64,000 nucleotides of DNA from Streptomyces meridianus (lineage in GTDB: Bacteria; Actinomycetota; Actinomycetes; Streptomycetales; Streptomycetaceae), in contig NZ_JAMQGM010000028.1 in NCBI RefSeq assembly GCF_023703325.1, positions 62,001 to 126,000 of the forward strand. The letters run 5' to 3'. Positions 25,408 to 33,335 of this stretch are shown here, piece by piece (the first letter of the stretch is position 1; each line of letters opens with the position of its first letter). The translations under genes were made by a program, and so were the position numbers. The notes beneath the pieces were generated by a model. That model saw only the letters and a list, made by a program, of their open reading frames with translations, made no database searches and was not told where the DNA came from.

Positions 25408-25890
25408 TCAGTCGGGCCAGGCCAGGAACCCGCCGACGACGGTGCCGTAGGCGAGGTGTGCTGCGAGCGTGACGGCGGGGGTGCTGCGGCCGTAGTTGAG
25501 CATGAGGAAGCCGGGCGGTTCCAGCAGAGCGACATCGGGGGCGCTGGTGTGGAGGGTGCCCATGCGCGGGTGGATGAGGGGCAGCAGGATGTTGACCAGC
25601 GCAGTGGCGGCGAACAGGCCGTGAACGAGGCCGAAGACGGTACCCAGCCACCAGCTGCTGTAGCCGATCGCGGCGAAGACGGCGTAGTAGAGCAGGGCGA
25701 AGATCTGGCCGTCGACGAAGTGCACGCCGTAGCCGAGAGCTTTGGCACGGGTCCGGTTGGTGGTGAAGGCGGTGCCGAGCAGGAACGGCAGGTCGATGCG
25801 GGTGAGGTTGGCGGCGTTGGCTGCGCGCAGGCCGGTGGTCAGGATCAGGGTGCCGACGAACCCGCCGGCCAGCGCGGCCCAGATGCTCAT
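25408..25890 (-). CDS. Small polytopic membrane protein, unknown function
   Basis: 160 aa with four or five hydrophobic segments: IWAALAGGFVGTLILTTGLR, FALLYYAVFAAIGYSSWWLG, GLVHGLFAATALVNILLPLI and AVTLAAHLAYGTVVGGFLAW. The ATG overlaps the stop of the GH15 gene as ATGA, so the two are translationally coupled. Conserved-looking charged positions are few (TRIDLPF, NRTRAKALGYGVHFVDGQ). I do not recognise the family with certainty. Confidence 0.8.
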   Translation of the reverse strand: MSIWAALAGGFVGTLILTTGLRAANAANLTRIDLPFLLGTAFTTNRTRAKALGYGVHFVDGQIFALLYYAVFAAIGYSSWWLGTVFGLVHGLFAATALVNILLPLIHPRMGTLHTSAPDVALLEPPGFLMLNYGRSTPAVTLAAHLAYGTVVGGFLAWPD

Positions 25891-27740
25891 CGTGCTGCCT
25901 CCCCGATGGCGCAGGCGGCGTTGATCAGGGCCAGGTGGGACAGGCCCTGAGGCAGGTTGCCGAGGAACATGCCGGTGGCTGGGTCGACCTCTTCGCTGAA
26001 CAGGCCGACATCGTTGGCGAGGGCCACGAGCCGGTCCACGAGGTGGGCGGCTTCATCAACGCGACCGCACAGGGCCAGCGCTTCGGCGAGCCAGAACGAG
26101 CAGGCGAGGAAGGCGCCTTCGGTGCCGGTGAGGCCGTCGGGGCGCAGGTAGCGGTTGACGTAGGGCCCGTCCTGGAGTGTGCGCTGGATGGCGGCGACGG
26201 TGCCGCGCATGCGCGAGTCGTCGGGCGCGCGGTAGCCGTGGAGCAGACCGAGCAGGAGACCGGCGTCCAGGGCGTTGCTGTCGGCGGAGCGCACGTAAGT
26301 GTTCAGTCGCGGGCTGAAGCAGCGGTCGTCGACGAACGCTGCGATGGCCTGTCGCTCCCGCCGCCAGCGAGCGGAGTGCCGGTCGGGGATCAGTTGCCGT
26401 CCGGCCAGGTCGAGGGCGCGGTCGAGGGCGATCCAGCACATCATCTTGGACTGGGTGAAGTGCTCGGGCTCGCTGCGCACCTCCCAGATGCCGGCGTCGG
26501 GCTGCCGCCAGACGGTGCAGATGAAGTCGGCGGTCTCGGCCAGTCTGCGGGCGATGTCAGCGTCCAGCCTTCCGCCTGCAGCGGCGTACAGCCAGGCGGT
26601 CTGCAGTAGTTCGCCGTAGGTGTCGAGTTGGACCTGCCCGGCGGCCGCGTTGCCGACGCGCACGGGCGCCGAGCCCTGGTAACCCGACAGGGGCAGGGCC
26701 TGCTCGGGTGTGCGGGTACCGCCGTCGAGGCGGTACAGGACGTGGAGGCGGGGGTGGGTGAGCTGGGAGGCGTGCATCAGCCACCAGAAGTAGCTGGTGG
26801 CTTCCGGTGCGCAGCCCAGCTTGAGGAAGGCGTCGAGGGTGAAGGCGGAGTCGCGGATCCAGCTGAAGCGGTAGTCCCAGTTGCGTCTGCCGCCGAGCTC
26901 CTCGGGCAACGAGGCGGTCGCGGCGGCGGCGACCGCGCCGGAGGGCGCGAAGACCAGGAGTTTGAGGGCGAGGGCGCTGCGCAGCACCGCGTCGCGCCAG
27001 GGGCCGGTGCAGGTGCGGTGGTCGGCCCACTGCCGCCAGGTGGCGGTGGTCTTCTCCAGGCGGTCCTCGCATTCGGCGCGAGCGGGCAGGACCAGCGGTT
27101 CCTGGTGTGCGTAGGCCAGCGCGATCAGGCCCTGGGTACCGGCGTCGGTCCGGAATCGTGCGGTGACGGAGTCGTGCGTGCACTGCGGCTCTCCCGCGTT
27201 CCAGGCGCAGACGGCGACCGCATGGGGCCCGGAGGCCGCCATCGGGACCCCGGCACGCCGGGTGATGAGCGGTGCGCGAGTGCCGTACTCGAAGCGCGGC
27301 TGGACGCTCCAGCGCATGGGGACGCTGCCGGCGAGGCCCTCGATCCGCCGGACCAGTTCCCGGCCGGGCGCCAGCGAGAGGTTGTCGGACAGGGTCAGGG
27401 CGTCGGTCAGCCGGACCGTGCCGTGCGCGGTGGTGAACGTCGTCTGAAGGACGTTGGTGCCGGGGAGGTAGCGGCGGGCCGCGGTGCAGGGCACGTCGGG
27501 CTGGAGGAGGAACCTGCCGCCGCGGGCCTGGTCGAGGACGGCGGCGAAGAGGGCGGGCGAGTCCAGGTCGGGCCAGGCCAGCCAGTCCACCGCGCCGTCG
27601 CGGGCGACGAGCGCGGCGCAGCGTCCGTCTCCGATCACGGCGTAGTCCCGCAACGGCGCGTATCCGTCCGCCCGCACCGGCGGCTGTGCGGTGTCCGCGC
27701 CGGTCGGGGTGCGGCCGGATCCGGGAGGCGGGGCTGTCAC
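25887..27740 (-). CDS. Glycoside hydrolase family 15 (glucoamylase/trehalase-like)
   Basis: 617 aa from GTG 27740 (VTAPPPGSG), with GGAGAG about 10 bases upstream; GTG 27749 is too close to that site. A cytosolic (alpha/alpha)6-barrel enzyme. The N-terminal beta domain has LRDYAVIGDGRCAALVARDG and VDWLAWPDLDSPALFAAVLD. The barrel holds RRNWDYRFSWIRDSAFTLDA and the acid region GIWEVRSEPEHFTQSKMMCW (WExR). The catalytic base lies in SEEVDPATGMFLGNLPQGLS. This form is shared by bacterial glucoamylases and the actinobacterial GH15 trehalase, so the substrate (maltooligosaccharide or trehalose) is open. It is co-transcribed with a small membrane protein. Confidence 0.9.
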   Translation of the reverse strand: MTAPPPGSGRTPTGADTAQPPVRADGYAPLRDYAVIGDGRCAALVARDGAVDWLAWPDLDSPALFAAVLDQARGGRFLLQPDVPCTAARRYLPGTNVLQTTFTTAHGTVRLTDALTLSDNLSLAPGRELVRRIEGLAGSVPMRWSVQPRFEYGTRAPLITRRAGVPMAASGPHAVAVCAWNAGEPQCTHDSVTARFRTDAGTQGLIALAYAHQEPLVLPARAECEDRLEKTTATWRQWADHRTCTGPWRDAVLRSALALKLLVFAPSGAVAAAATASLPEELGGRRNWDYRFSWIRDSAFTLDAFLKLGCAPEATSYFWWLMHASQLTHPRLHVLYRLDGGTRTPEQALPLSGYQGSAPVRVGNAAAGQVQLDTYGELLQTAWLYAAAGGRLDADIARRLAETADFICTVWRQPDAGIWEVRSEPEHFTQSKMMCWIALDRALDLAGRQLIPDRHSARWRRERQAIAAFVDDRCFSPRLNTYVRSADSNALDAGLLLGLLHGYRAPDDSRMRGTVAAIQRTLQDGPYVNRYLRPDGLTGTEGAFLACSFWLAEALALCGRVDEAAHLVDRLVALANDVGLFSEEVDPATGMFLGNLPQGLSHLALINAACAIGEAAR

Positions 27741-27759
27741 CGAGACCACACTCTCCGGG

Positions 27760-28016
27760 CTATCGTCCGGCCGGGCCGGGCCGGACGAGAAGGTCGCTCA
27801 GGGGCACGCCGGAGTCGGCGAGCCGCGTCGGATCGCCCGGTTTCCCGGAGGTGATGAGGGCGCGGATCGGGTCGGTGACGTCCCGGACGTTGACGTTCAT
27901 GCCGGCCAGTACCCGGCCCTCGGCGAGCCGGAAGGCGGATCCTCCCGGAGGGTCTGTGCTGCCTGCGCACCCGCCGGGCCGGCTCCGGGGATCACGAATA
28001 CCGTGTTCGCGGTCAT
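27760..28016 (-). pseudogene. FAD-dependent ferredoxin reductase, internally deleted remnant
   Basis: The gene starts well: AAGGAG, then ATG 28016 and MTANTVFVIPGAGPAGAQAA, QTLRE, the FAD-binding GxGxxG start of ferredoxin/rubredoxin reductases (with Pro where the third Gly region is usually Leu-Ala). After 24 residues the frame breaks. From about 27950 another frame gives GRVLAGMNVNVRDVTDPIRA then LITSGKPGDPTRLADSGVPL, the conserved C-terminal reductase domain, to TAG at 27760. About 330 internal residues are missing. A deletion of roughly 1 kb with frame loss is the simplest reading. Confidence 0.8.
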
Positions 28017-28205
28017 GTGCTCTCCTTTGCTGCGTTGGCTCTGCCCGCAGACCGAAGGCGGGGCGCCGCGACCCGGCCCCGCCGCCCTGGAGTCCATCGT
28101 CGTCGATGGCACCGTGCTGCGGGCGGTTGCGGTGTTTCCCGGTGTGTCCGTCGTCGGCGGTCGCAGGCTGCTTCGCCAGGATCACTCGGTCGGCGACCGG
28201 TTGCA

Positions 28206-28455
28206 TCAGGCGGCGCGTTTGGTGCGCAGATCGGTGTCCAGCTGCTCGAAGAGCTCCTTGCCGGAGGCCGTGAACTTGCTGACGCCCTCGTCTTCCGGCA
28301 CGCGCACCACGTGGTCGTAGGACACTCCGACAGCCTCGAGGTCATCGAGTACCTGTTGGGCCTGCGCATACGTGCCATGGACAGTGTCGCCGGGGAATGC
28401 GGCCGTGGTCCGCGACCGCGCGCAGGGTCTGTTCCGGCATGGTGTTGACCTTCCG
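28206..28455 (-). pseudogene. tal: Transaldolase C-terminal remnant with frameshift
   Basis: From about 28452 the minus strand reads VNTMPEQTLRAVADHGRIP, a conserved transaldolase segment. At the CCCC run near 28390 one extra base shifts the frame. The next frame continues DTVHGTYAQAQQVLDDLEAV, GVSYDHVVRVPEDEGVSKFT, then ASGKELFEQLDTDLRTKRAA and TGA at 28206. The whole N-terminal three quarters of transaldolase, including the Schiff-base Lys, is absent. It lies 190 bases upstream of the ferredoxin-reductase remnant, so both may be debris of the same event. Confidence 0.8.
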
Positions 28456-28543
28456 CGGACCGGACGCAGACCTCCCCACGCCCAGCGGGTGAGCCGGTGG
28501 AGGGCCCACCCGCCTCGTCACTTTCCGTGGCTGACGTCTGCCG

Positions 28544-28945
28544 TCAGTGAGACTGCCGCTTGCCGTGGTAGCGCTGGGCGAGCCGGGCGAGGGCGACAGC
28601 ACCGAGCAGCAGGCCGAAGTCGCGCAGTGCGACGTCGTAGTGGCCGGGGATGGTCAGCAGGTCGACGATGATGCCCGCGAGCCATCCGGCCACCAGCCGG
28701 CCCCCGAAGCGCGGGGCGAGCGCGACGGCAAGGCCCGCGACGATCTCGATCGCTCCGACGGCGTACATGGCCTGCTGGGCGCTGCCCGGAACGATGTCGT
28801 TGATCCACGGGGCGAGGTCGGTGGGCCAGTCGCCCGCGAACACACCCAGACGGTGTGCGGCATGAACCTGCACCTGCTCCGCGGCGTACTGGAAGGGCTC
28901 GCCGACAGCGGCCGCCAGGCGTGCCTGGCGCCCCGCCCCGGTCAC
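28544..28945 (-). CDS. DoxX-like membrane protein, possibly N-terminally truncated
   Basis: 133 aa from GTG 28945 (VTGAGRQARLAAAVGEP), with no strong ribosome site. Three hydrophobic helices are visible (MYAVGAIEIVAGLAVALAP, LVAGWLAGIIVDLLTIPG, ALRDFGLLLGAVALARLAQR), like the last three helices of DoxX-type proteins. The usual first helix is not seen; instead there is an amphipathic QYAAEQVQVHAAHRLGVFAG segment. It lies in a zone with two clear pseudogenes, so it may itself be a fragment. Function unknown. Confidence 0.6.
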   Translation of the reverse strand: MTGAGRQARLAAAVGEPFQYAAEQVQVHAAHRLGVFAGDWPTDLAPWINDIVPGSAQQAMYAVGAIEIVAGLAVALAPRFGGRLVAGWLAGIIVDLLTIPGHYDVALRDFGLLLGAVALARLAQRYHGKRQSH

Positions 28946-29635
28946 TGCTGCGTCCGCCTGGAGCCGGCTTCCCTCCGCCCACCGGCCTGCGCCCGCCCTG
29001 AGGCGTAACGCCGCTCGCAGTTCTGCACCCCATCAGCTTCCGCGCCGCGTCCAGCGCGCTCACCGGGCCGACCAGGTGCTCCTCGACCGGCAAGTCCAGG
29101 CTCGGGCCCGCCAGGACGTCGTCGCAGACGGCGTCCCACCTTCTTCCGTCCGGCAGCCGGGCCCGCGGGCCGCCCCACCGGCGCGACGGCGAGGCGAACA
29201 CGTGCGGCTGAAGGGCGCGGTTCGTGCCCGACGTGTTTCGACGGGGACGAACTCCCGCCGGACGCGGCCGACTTCCTGCTGGACTTCGTGAACGGATTCC
29301 CAAGGGAGGAACGCGAGTTGGATCCCGCGCCGGCCCGCTGAGGCCGAGCCGCTTCTCAGCGGGCCGGTGGAGGGCGACGAACCGCGCCGCGAACTCGGCG
29401 CTGACGGTCATCCGCTACGCCCCCGGTCGTCCCGCCGCTCTGCTCGTCCACAACGACCTGGAACATGTGCCCCGGGAGCTGCCCTGGACGGGTTCCCCGC
29501 CCGGGCAGCGGTTCTGATCCGTCAGCTCGATCGCCGTCCTCGGTCGCGACGTGCAATGCCATCCGGGCCATCCCCTCCGAGCCCCTGCTGCGGAAGGCGT
29601 GAGTCCCCGAACTGCATTGCAGCTAATCTCCGTTC
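28946..29635. other. Gene-poor decayed stretch
   Basis: 690 bases without a credible intact gene. Two short coding-like tails are visible on the plus strand. One ends at 29342 (SCPTCFDGDELPPDAADFLL then DFVNGFPREERELDPAPAR). One ends at 29517 (LTVIRYAPGRPAALLVHNDL then EHVPRELPWTGSPPGQRF). Neither has a start codon with ribosome site or a recognisable family. They look like 3' ends of lost genes. A TAAT-containing -10-like hexamer (29622-29627) precedes the next gene. Confidence 0.4.
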
Positions 29636-30304
29636 ATGACAGCCACGCCGTTCGACGCGCTCTTCGACCGCGGCCGGGAGGCGCTCCTGGCCAGGAGTCA
29701 TCCGTGCCAGTCGGCGCCGTGCGACGGCGACTCCCGCTGGGGCCTGTCCGTGCTGTTGCGACCGGACACCGTGACGGCAGCCTGCCTCGACCGCCTTGCC
29801 GCCGAGGCGGGTGCGGTCGCCGGCAAGGCCCACTGGCCCACCGGGGCCGGCAGTTCGTCGCACTTCACCGTGCGCACCCTGGAGCCCTACCGCTCCCAGG
29901 TGCCCGCCGACGATCCGGCCCTGGGCCGCCACGGCCGCGCGATGCGGGCTGCGGCGACGGGCGTGCCGCCGGTCCGGCTCCGGCTGACCGGTCTCACGCT
30001 CACGCCCGGCAGCGTCATGGCCTGCGCCGAGCCCGTGGACGGTGCGGCCGGACGCCTGGCGGACGCACTCGGCGAGGACGGCCGGTACGAGACCGTGAAG
30101 CGGGACATCTGGTACGCCAACGTCCTCCACTTCGCCGCCCCGTTGGAGTCCGAGCAGGCGAAGACGCTGATCGACTGGGTGGCCGCACGTCGCACGCTCG
30201 ATCGCGCAACGACCGAGGCCCGGCGGGTCGAGCTGGCGCACTGGACGTTCCCCGCGGGGCGGCCGCTGCCGCGTGCGCTGCTGACGGTGCCGCTGACCGG
30301 CTGA
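29636..30304 (+). CDS. 2H phosphoesterase-like protein
   Basis: 222 aa, ATG 29636, with a GCTAAT hexamer 8 bases upstream and no ribosome site, so probably leaderless. Two HxTx motifs are visible, HFTV in SSSHFTVRTLEPYR (about residue 81) and HWTF in RVELAHWTFPAGRP (about 202). These are the hallmark of 2H phosphoesterases, which cleave 2',3'-cyclic phosphates or similar RNA and nucleotide ends. The spacing is somewhat wider than usual. The rest is not recognised. If the fold is right, it would act on RNA ends or cyclic nucleotides in the cytosol. Confidence 0.65.
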   Translation: MTATPFDALFDRGREALLARSHPCQSAPCDGDSRWGLSVLLRPDTVTAACLDRLAAEAGAVAGKAHWPTGAGSSSHFTVRTLEPYRSQVPADDPALGRHGRAMRAAATGVPPVRLRLTGLTLTPGSVMACAEPVDGAAGRLADALGEDGRYETVKRDIWYANVLHFAAPLESEQAKTLIDWVAARRTLDRATTEARRVELAHWTFPAGRPLPRALLTVPLTG

Positions 30305-30420
30305 GGGCCGACTGAGGGCCGGAGGCCGTCGGACGGTGCGGTCCGCACTCCGGCCCGCACCCCGTACCTCTCCCCGGCCCCGCGCCCCCGTCCGACGGCC
30401 CCTGCCCCCTGGCTCCCCGG

Positions 30421-30684
30421 TCAGCCGCCGCAGAGCTGCACGGACTGCACGCGCGTGACGGCGCCGGCGCCTGCGTTCGGGCGGCTGCCCGGCTCGCAGG
30501 CGACGTCGGGGGCCGGCCCCGACGCCCGGGGAGTTCCGTTCGTGTCGCACCGTCGCTCTGCCCTGCGGATCTGCCGGGTCACGCGGTGCTCGCGAAGCGC
30601 CCCGACGACCGGCGGGAGCAGGACGACGAGCGCGATACCGGTGACGACTGCAAAGTCCAGGAATGCGCCGAGTGGTGTGTTCAT
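30421..30684 (-). CDS. Small single-helix membrane protein, hypothetical
   Basis: 87 aa from ATG 30684 (MNTPLGAFLDFAVVTG), with GAGGA very close upstream. One transmembrane helix (about residues 8-30, DFAVVTGIALVVLLPPVVGA) is followed by a basic stop-transfer segment (REHRVTRQIRRAERR) and a low-complexity tail with three Cys. It diverges from the GlxA-like regulator across a dyad-containing 82-base region. Reality is supported by the helix-plus-basic pattern and position only. Confidence 0.5.
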   Translation of the reverse strand: MNTPLGAFLDFAVVTGIALVVLLPPVVGALREHRVTRQIRRAERRCDTNGTPRASGPAPDVACEPGSRPNAGAGAVTRVQSVQLCGG

Positions 30685-30721
30685 GTCCTCGAGGATCGTC
30701 CTGCGCAGCACGCAACAGCAG

Positions 30722-30756
30722 TGGCAGTACTGACATGCAGCACTGAATTACTGCCA
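30722..30756. promoter_or_regulatory. Dyad between small membrane gene and GlxA-like regulator
   Basis: TGGCAGTA (30722-30729) and TACTGCCA (30749-30756) form perfect 8-bp arms 19 bases apart. The left arm overlaps CAGTACTG (30725-30732), itself palindromic. It ends 10 bases before ATG 30767, fitting autoregulation. Confidence 0.5.
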
Positions 30757-30766
30757 TGCTGGGCGC

Positions 30767-31774
30767 ATGCTGAACAACGTCGCCCTCGTGCTGACCCATG
30801 GAGTCAATGCCTTCGAACTCGGCGTCGTCGCGGAGGTGTTCGGCATGGATCGCAGTGAACAGGGACTTCCGGTACATGACTTTGCCATGGTTGCCGCCGA
30901 GCAGCCCCCGCTGCGCGCGCATCCCGGTTTCACCGTCGACACCCCCCACGGCCTCGAGCGCCTCGTGGAGGCCGACCTCATCGCGATCCCGGCCGGGCAG
31001 GGCTATTCGAGCCGGGAGTTCCCGGAACCCCTCCTCGACGCGCTCCGTGCGGCCGTCGACCGAGGGGCCTGGGTGCTCAGCGTCTGCTCCGGCGCCTTCC
31101 TGCTCGGAGCCGCGGGTCTGCTCGACGGCAGGCGCTGCACCACCCACTGGCGCTACACCGGGCTGCTGGCGCGCCGCTACCCGCGGGCGGCCGTCGAACC
31201 CGACGTGCTGTACGTCCAGGACGGGTCGGTGGTCACCTCCGCCGGGACCGCGGCCGGTATCGACGCCTGTCTGCACCTCGTCCGCCTGGAACTCGGCAGC
31301 AAGGTCGCCAACGCCATCGCCCGCCGCATGGTGGTGCCCCCGCACCGGGAGGGCGGCCAGGCCCAGTACATCGAATACGCCGTGCCCGCGCAGCGGGCGC
31401 AGGACGCCATCGGCGGCTCCCTGCGCTGGATGGAGGAGCATCTCGAGGAGGAGGTCACCGTCGGTGAACTCGCCGAGCGTGCACACCTGTCGCCGCGCAC
31501 CTTCGCCCGTCGCTTCCGTCAGGAGACGGGTACCACGCCGTACCAGTGGATGCTGGCGCAGCGGCTGCTGCGGGCCCGGAACCTCCTGGAGGACACCGAC
31601 CTGACCGTGGAGTCCATCGCCGCCCGGGCCGGTTTCGGTGACGCCGCCGTGCTGCGGCACCACTTCGTCAAACGGCTCGGCACCTCCCCGCACGCCTACC
31701 GGCGTACGTTCCGCGGCCCGTGCCGAACGGAAACCGCCGGGGCGGGGGCCTCCGCGCCTGCCGCGCGGTCCTGA
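30767..31774 (+). CDS. GlxA-like regulator (DJ-1/PfpI domain plus AraC HTH)
   Basis: 335 aa. Residues 1-185 are a DJ-1/PfpI-like domain (MLNNVALVLTHGVNAFELGV) with the nucleophile-elbow region WVLSVCSGAFLLGAAGLLDG containing the conserved Cys and RCTTHWRYTGLLARRYP. Residues 220-315 are an AraC-type double HTH: EEVTVGELAERAHLSPRTFA, RRFRQETGTTPYQWM and ARAGFGDAAVLRHHF. The C-terminal 20 residues are Ala/Gly-rich. Such regulators sense small molecules through the DJ-1 domain; the ligand is unknown. Divergent from a small membrane protein. Confidence 0.93.
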   Translation: MLNNVALVLTHGVNAFELGVVAEVFGMDRSEQGLPVHDFAMVAAEQPPLRAHPGFTVDTPHGLERLVEADLIAIPAGQGYSSREFPEPLLDALRAAVDRGAWVLSVCSGAFLLGAAGLLDGRRCTTHWRYTGLLARRYPRAAVEPDVLYVQDGSVVTSAGTAAGIDACLHLVRLELGSKVANAIARRMVVPPHREGGQAQYIEYAVPAQRAQDAIGGSLRWMEEHLEEEVTVGELAERAHLSPRTFARRFRQETGTTPYQWMLAQRLLRARNLLEDTDLTVESIAARAGFGDAAVLRHHFVKRLGTSPHAYRRTFRGPCRTETAGAGASAPAARS

Positions 31775-31901
31775 CTCCTCGGGTACGCCCGGGCGCGGGG
31801 GGTCCGGGGCCGCTGCATAGACTGAAGCCCGTCCCGGGCCGGCCGTGCCTGACGAACCTGCTCGTGCGGCCGCCGCACCACCTCTCGTCGGGAGTATCGA
31901 C

Positions 31902-33197
31902 GTGACCGAGCCCGCCTCGAACGCAGCCTCCGAGCGCAGCGCCGATGTGATCGTTGTCGGGGCCGGCCCCGCCGGTTCGACGACCGCCTACCACCTGGCC
32001 AGGGCGGGACTCGACGTCCTCCTGCTGGAGAAGACGGCATTCCCCCGCGAGAAGGTCTGCGGCGACGGCCTGACGCCGCGTGCCACCAAGCAGCTCGTGG
32101 CCATGGGCATCGATGTCTCCGAGGAGGCGGGCTGGTTGCGCAACAAGGGCCTGCGGATCATCGGCGGCGGTGTGCGCCTCCAGCTCGACTGGCCCGAACT
32201 GGCCAGCTACCCGGACTACGGGCTGGTCCGCAAGCGCGACGACTTCGACGAACAGCTGGCCCGCCAGGCCGAGAAGGCCGGCGCCCGGCTCTACGAGCGC
32301 TGCAACGTGGGCGCCCCGATCACCGACGAGAGCACCGGCCGGATCACCGGCGTGCACGCCAAGCTCGGCGAGGAGAAGACCCCGGTCACCTTCCACGCCC
32401 CGCTGGTGGTCGCCGCCGACGGCAACTCCACCCGGCTGTCGTTGGCCATGGGGCTGCACCGCCGCGAGGACCGCCCGATGGGCGTCGCCGTGCGGACGTA
32501 CTTCACCTCTCCCCGTCACGACGACGACTACCTCGAGTCCTGGCTGGAGCTGTGGGACCGCCGCGAGGGCCAGGAGCGGCTGCTGCCCGGTTACGGCTGG
32601 ATCTTCGGCATGGGTGACGGCACCTCCAACGTCGGCCTCGGTGTGCTCAACACCTCCGAGGCGTTCAAGGAGCTGGACTGGCGCGAGGTCCTCAAGACCT
32701 GGTGCGCCTCGATGCCCGAGGACTGGGGCTACACGCCGGAGAACATGACCGGCCCGATCCGCGGCGCGGCGCTGCCGATGGCGTTCAACCGGCAGCCGCA
32801 CTACACCAAGGGCCTGCTGCTGGTCGGCGACGCGGGCGGCCTGGTCAACCCGTTCAACGGCGAGGGCATCGCCTATGCGATGGAGTCGGGGCAGATCGTC
32901 GCCGACGTCATCGTCCAGGCCCAGGCGCGGCAGACCGCCGAGGGCCGGGAACGGGTGCTGCACAGCTACCCGAAGATCCTCAAGGACACCTACGGCGGCT
33001 ACTACACGCTCGGCCGCGCCTTCGTGAAGATGATCGGCAGCCCGAAGGTCATGAAGATCGCGACGCAGCGCGGTCTGACGCATCCGACGCTGATGAAGTT
33101 CACCCTCAAGATGCTGGCGAACCTCACCGACCCGTCGGGCGGGGACGCGATGGACCGCATCATCAACGGCCTCAGCAAGGTTGCCCCGAAGGCCTGA
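31902..33197 (+). CDS. Geranylgeranyl reductase family (probable menaquinone-tail reductase)
   Basis: 431 aa. GTG 31902 with GGGAG 7 bases upstream; the 19 extra residues from 31845 are rejected. FAD-dependent oxidoreductase: VIVVGAGPAGSTTAYHLARA binds the ADP moiety (GAGPAG at 20-25), FPREKVCGDGLTPRATKQL carries the conserved Cys of the family, and LLLVGDAGGLVNPFNGEGIA is the second FAD motif. Relatives saturate isoprenoid double bonds, including the menaquinone tail in actinobacteria (MenJ type). Proximity to nuo, menG and a polyprenyl synthase supports a menaquinone role here; the substrate remains inference. Confidence 0.9.
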   Translation: MTEPASNAASERSADVIVVGAGPAGSTTAYHLARAGLDVLLLEKTAFPREKVCGDGLTPRATKQLVAMGIDVSEEAGWLRNKGLRIIGGGVRLQLDWPELASYPDYGLVRKRDDFDEQLARQAEKAGARLYERCNVGAPITDESTGRITGVHAKLGEEKTPVTFHAPLVVAADGNSTRLSLAMGLHRREDRPMGVAVRTYFTSPRHDDDYLESWLELWDRREGQERLLPGYGWIFGMGDGTSNVGLGVLNTSEAFKELDWREVLKTWCASMPEDWGYTPENMTGPIRGAALPMAFNRQPHYTKGLLLVGDAGGLVNPFNGEGIAYAMESGQIVADVIVQAQARQTAEGRERVLHSYPKILKDTYGGYYTLGRAFVKMIGSPKVMKIATQRGLTHPTLMKFTLKMLANLTDPSGGDAMDRIINGLSKVAPKA

Positions 33198-33217
33198 CCT
33201 GCGAGTTTCAGCGTTCC

Positions 33218-33253
33218 GAAGGCGCCCCCGGCACACGCTGCCGGGGCGCCTTC
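33218..33253 (+). terminator. Terminator after geranylgeranyl reductase gene
   Basis: GAAGGCGCCCCCGGCA pairs with TGCCGGGGCGCCTTC with one bulged C, about 15-bp stem and a 5-base loop, 21 bases after the stop codon. Confidence 0.75.
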
Positions 33254-33270
33254 ACGTCCCCCTGGAGAAG

Positions 33271-33303
33271 ACTTCCAACTTTGGTATGTTCATTTTTGGA
33301 AGT
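33271..33303. promoter_or_regulatory. AT-rich palindrome before the ATPase gene
   Basis: ACTTCCAA (33271-33278) and TTGGAAGT (33296-33303), perfect 8-bp arms with a 17-base AT-rich spacer that contains TATGTT (33285-33290), a possible -10. It lies 33 bases before the GTG of the ATPase gene. Its base composition stands out from the surrounding very GC-rich DNA. Confidence 0.55.
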
Positions 33304-33335
33304 ATCAGGAGTGGGCCTATAGAGGCGAGGCGCGT

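Noticed and set aside
27897..28112. Intact 71-aa protein starting upstream of the reductase remnant
   Set aside because: The residues after the N-terminal FAD motif are a frameshifted reading of the reductase C-terminus, so this is part of the pseudogene.
28342..28602. 86-aa protein containing VNTMPEQTLRAVADHGRIP
   Set aside because: Only that segment is transaldolase; the flanks are noise and the true continuation is in another frame.
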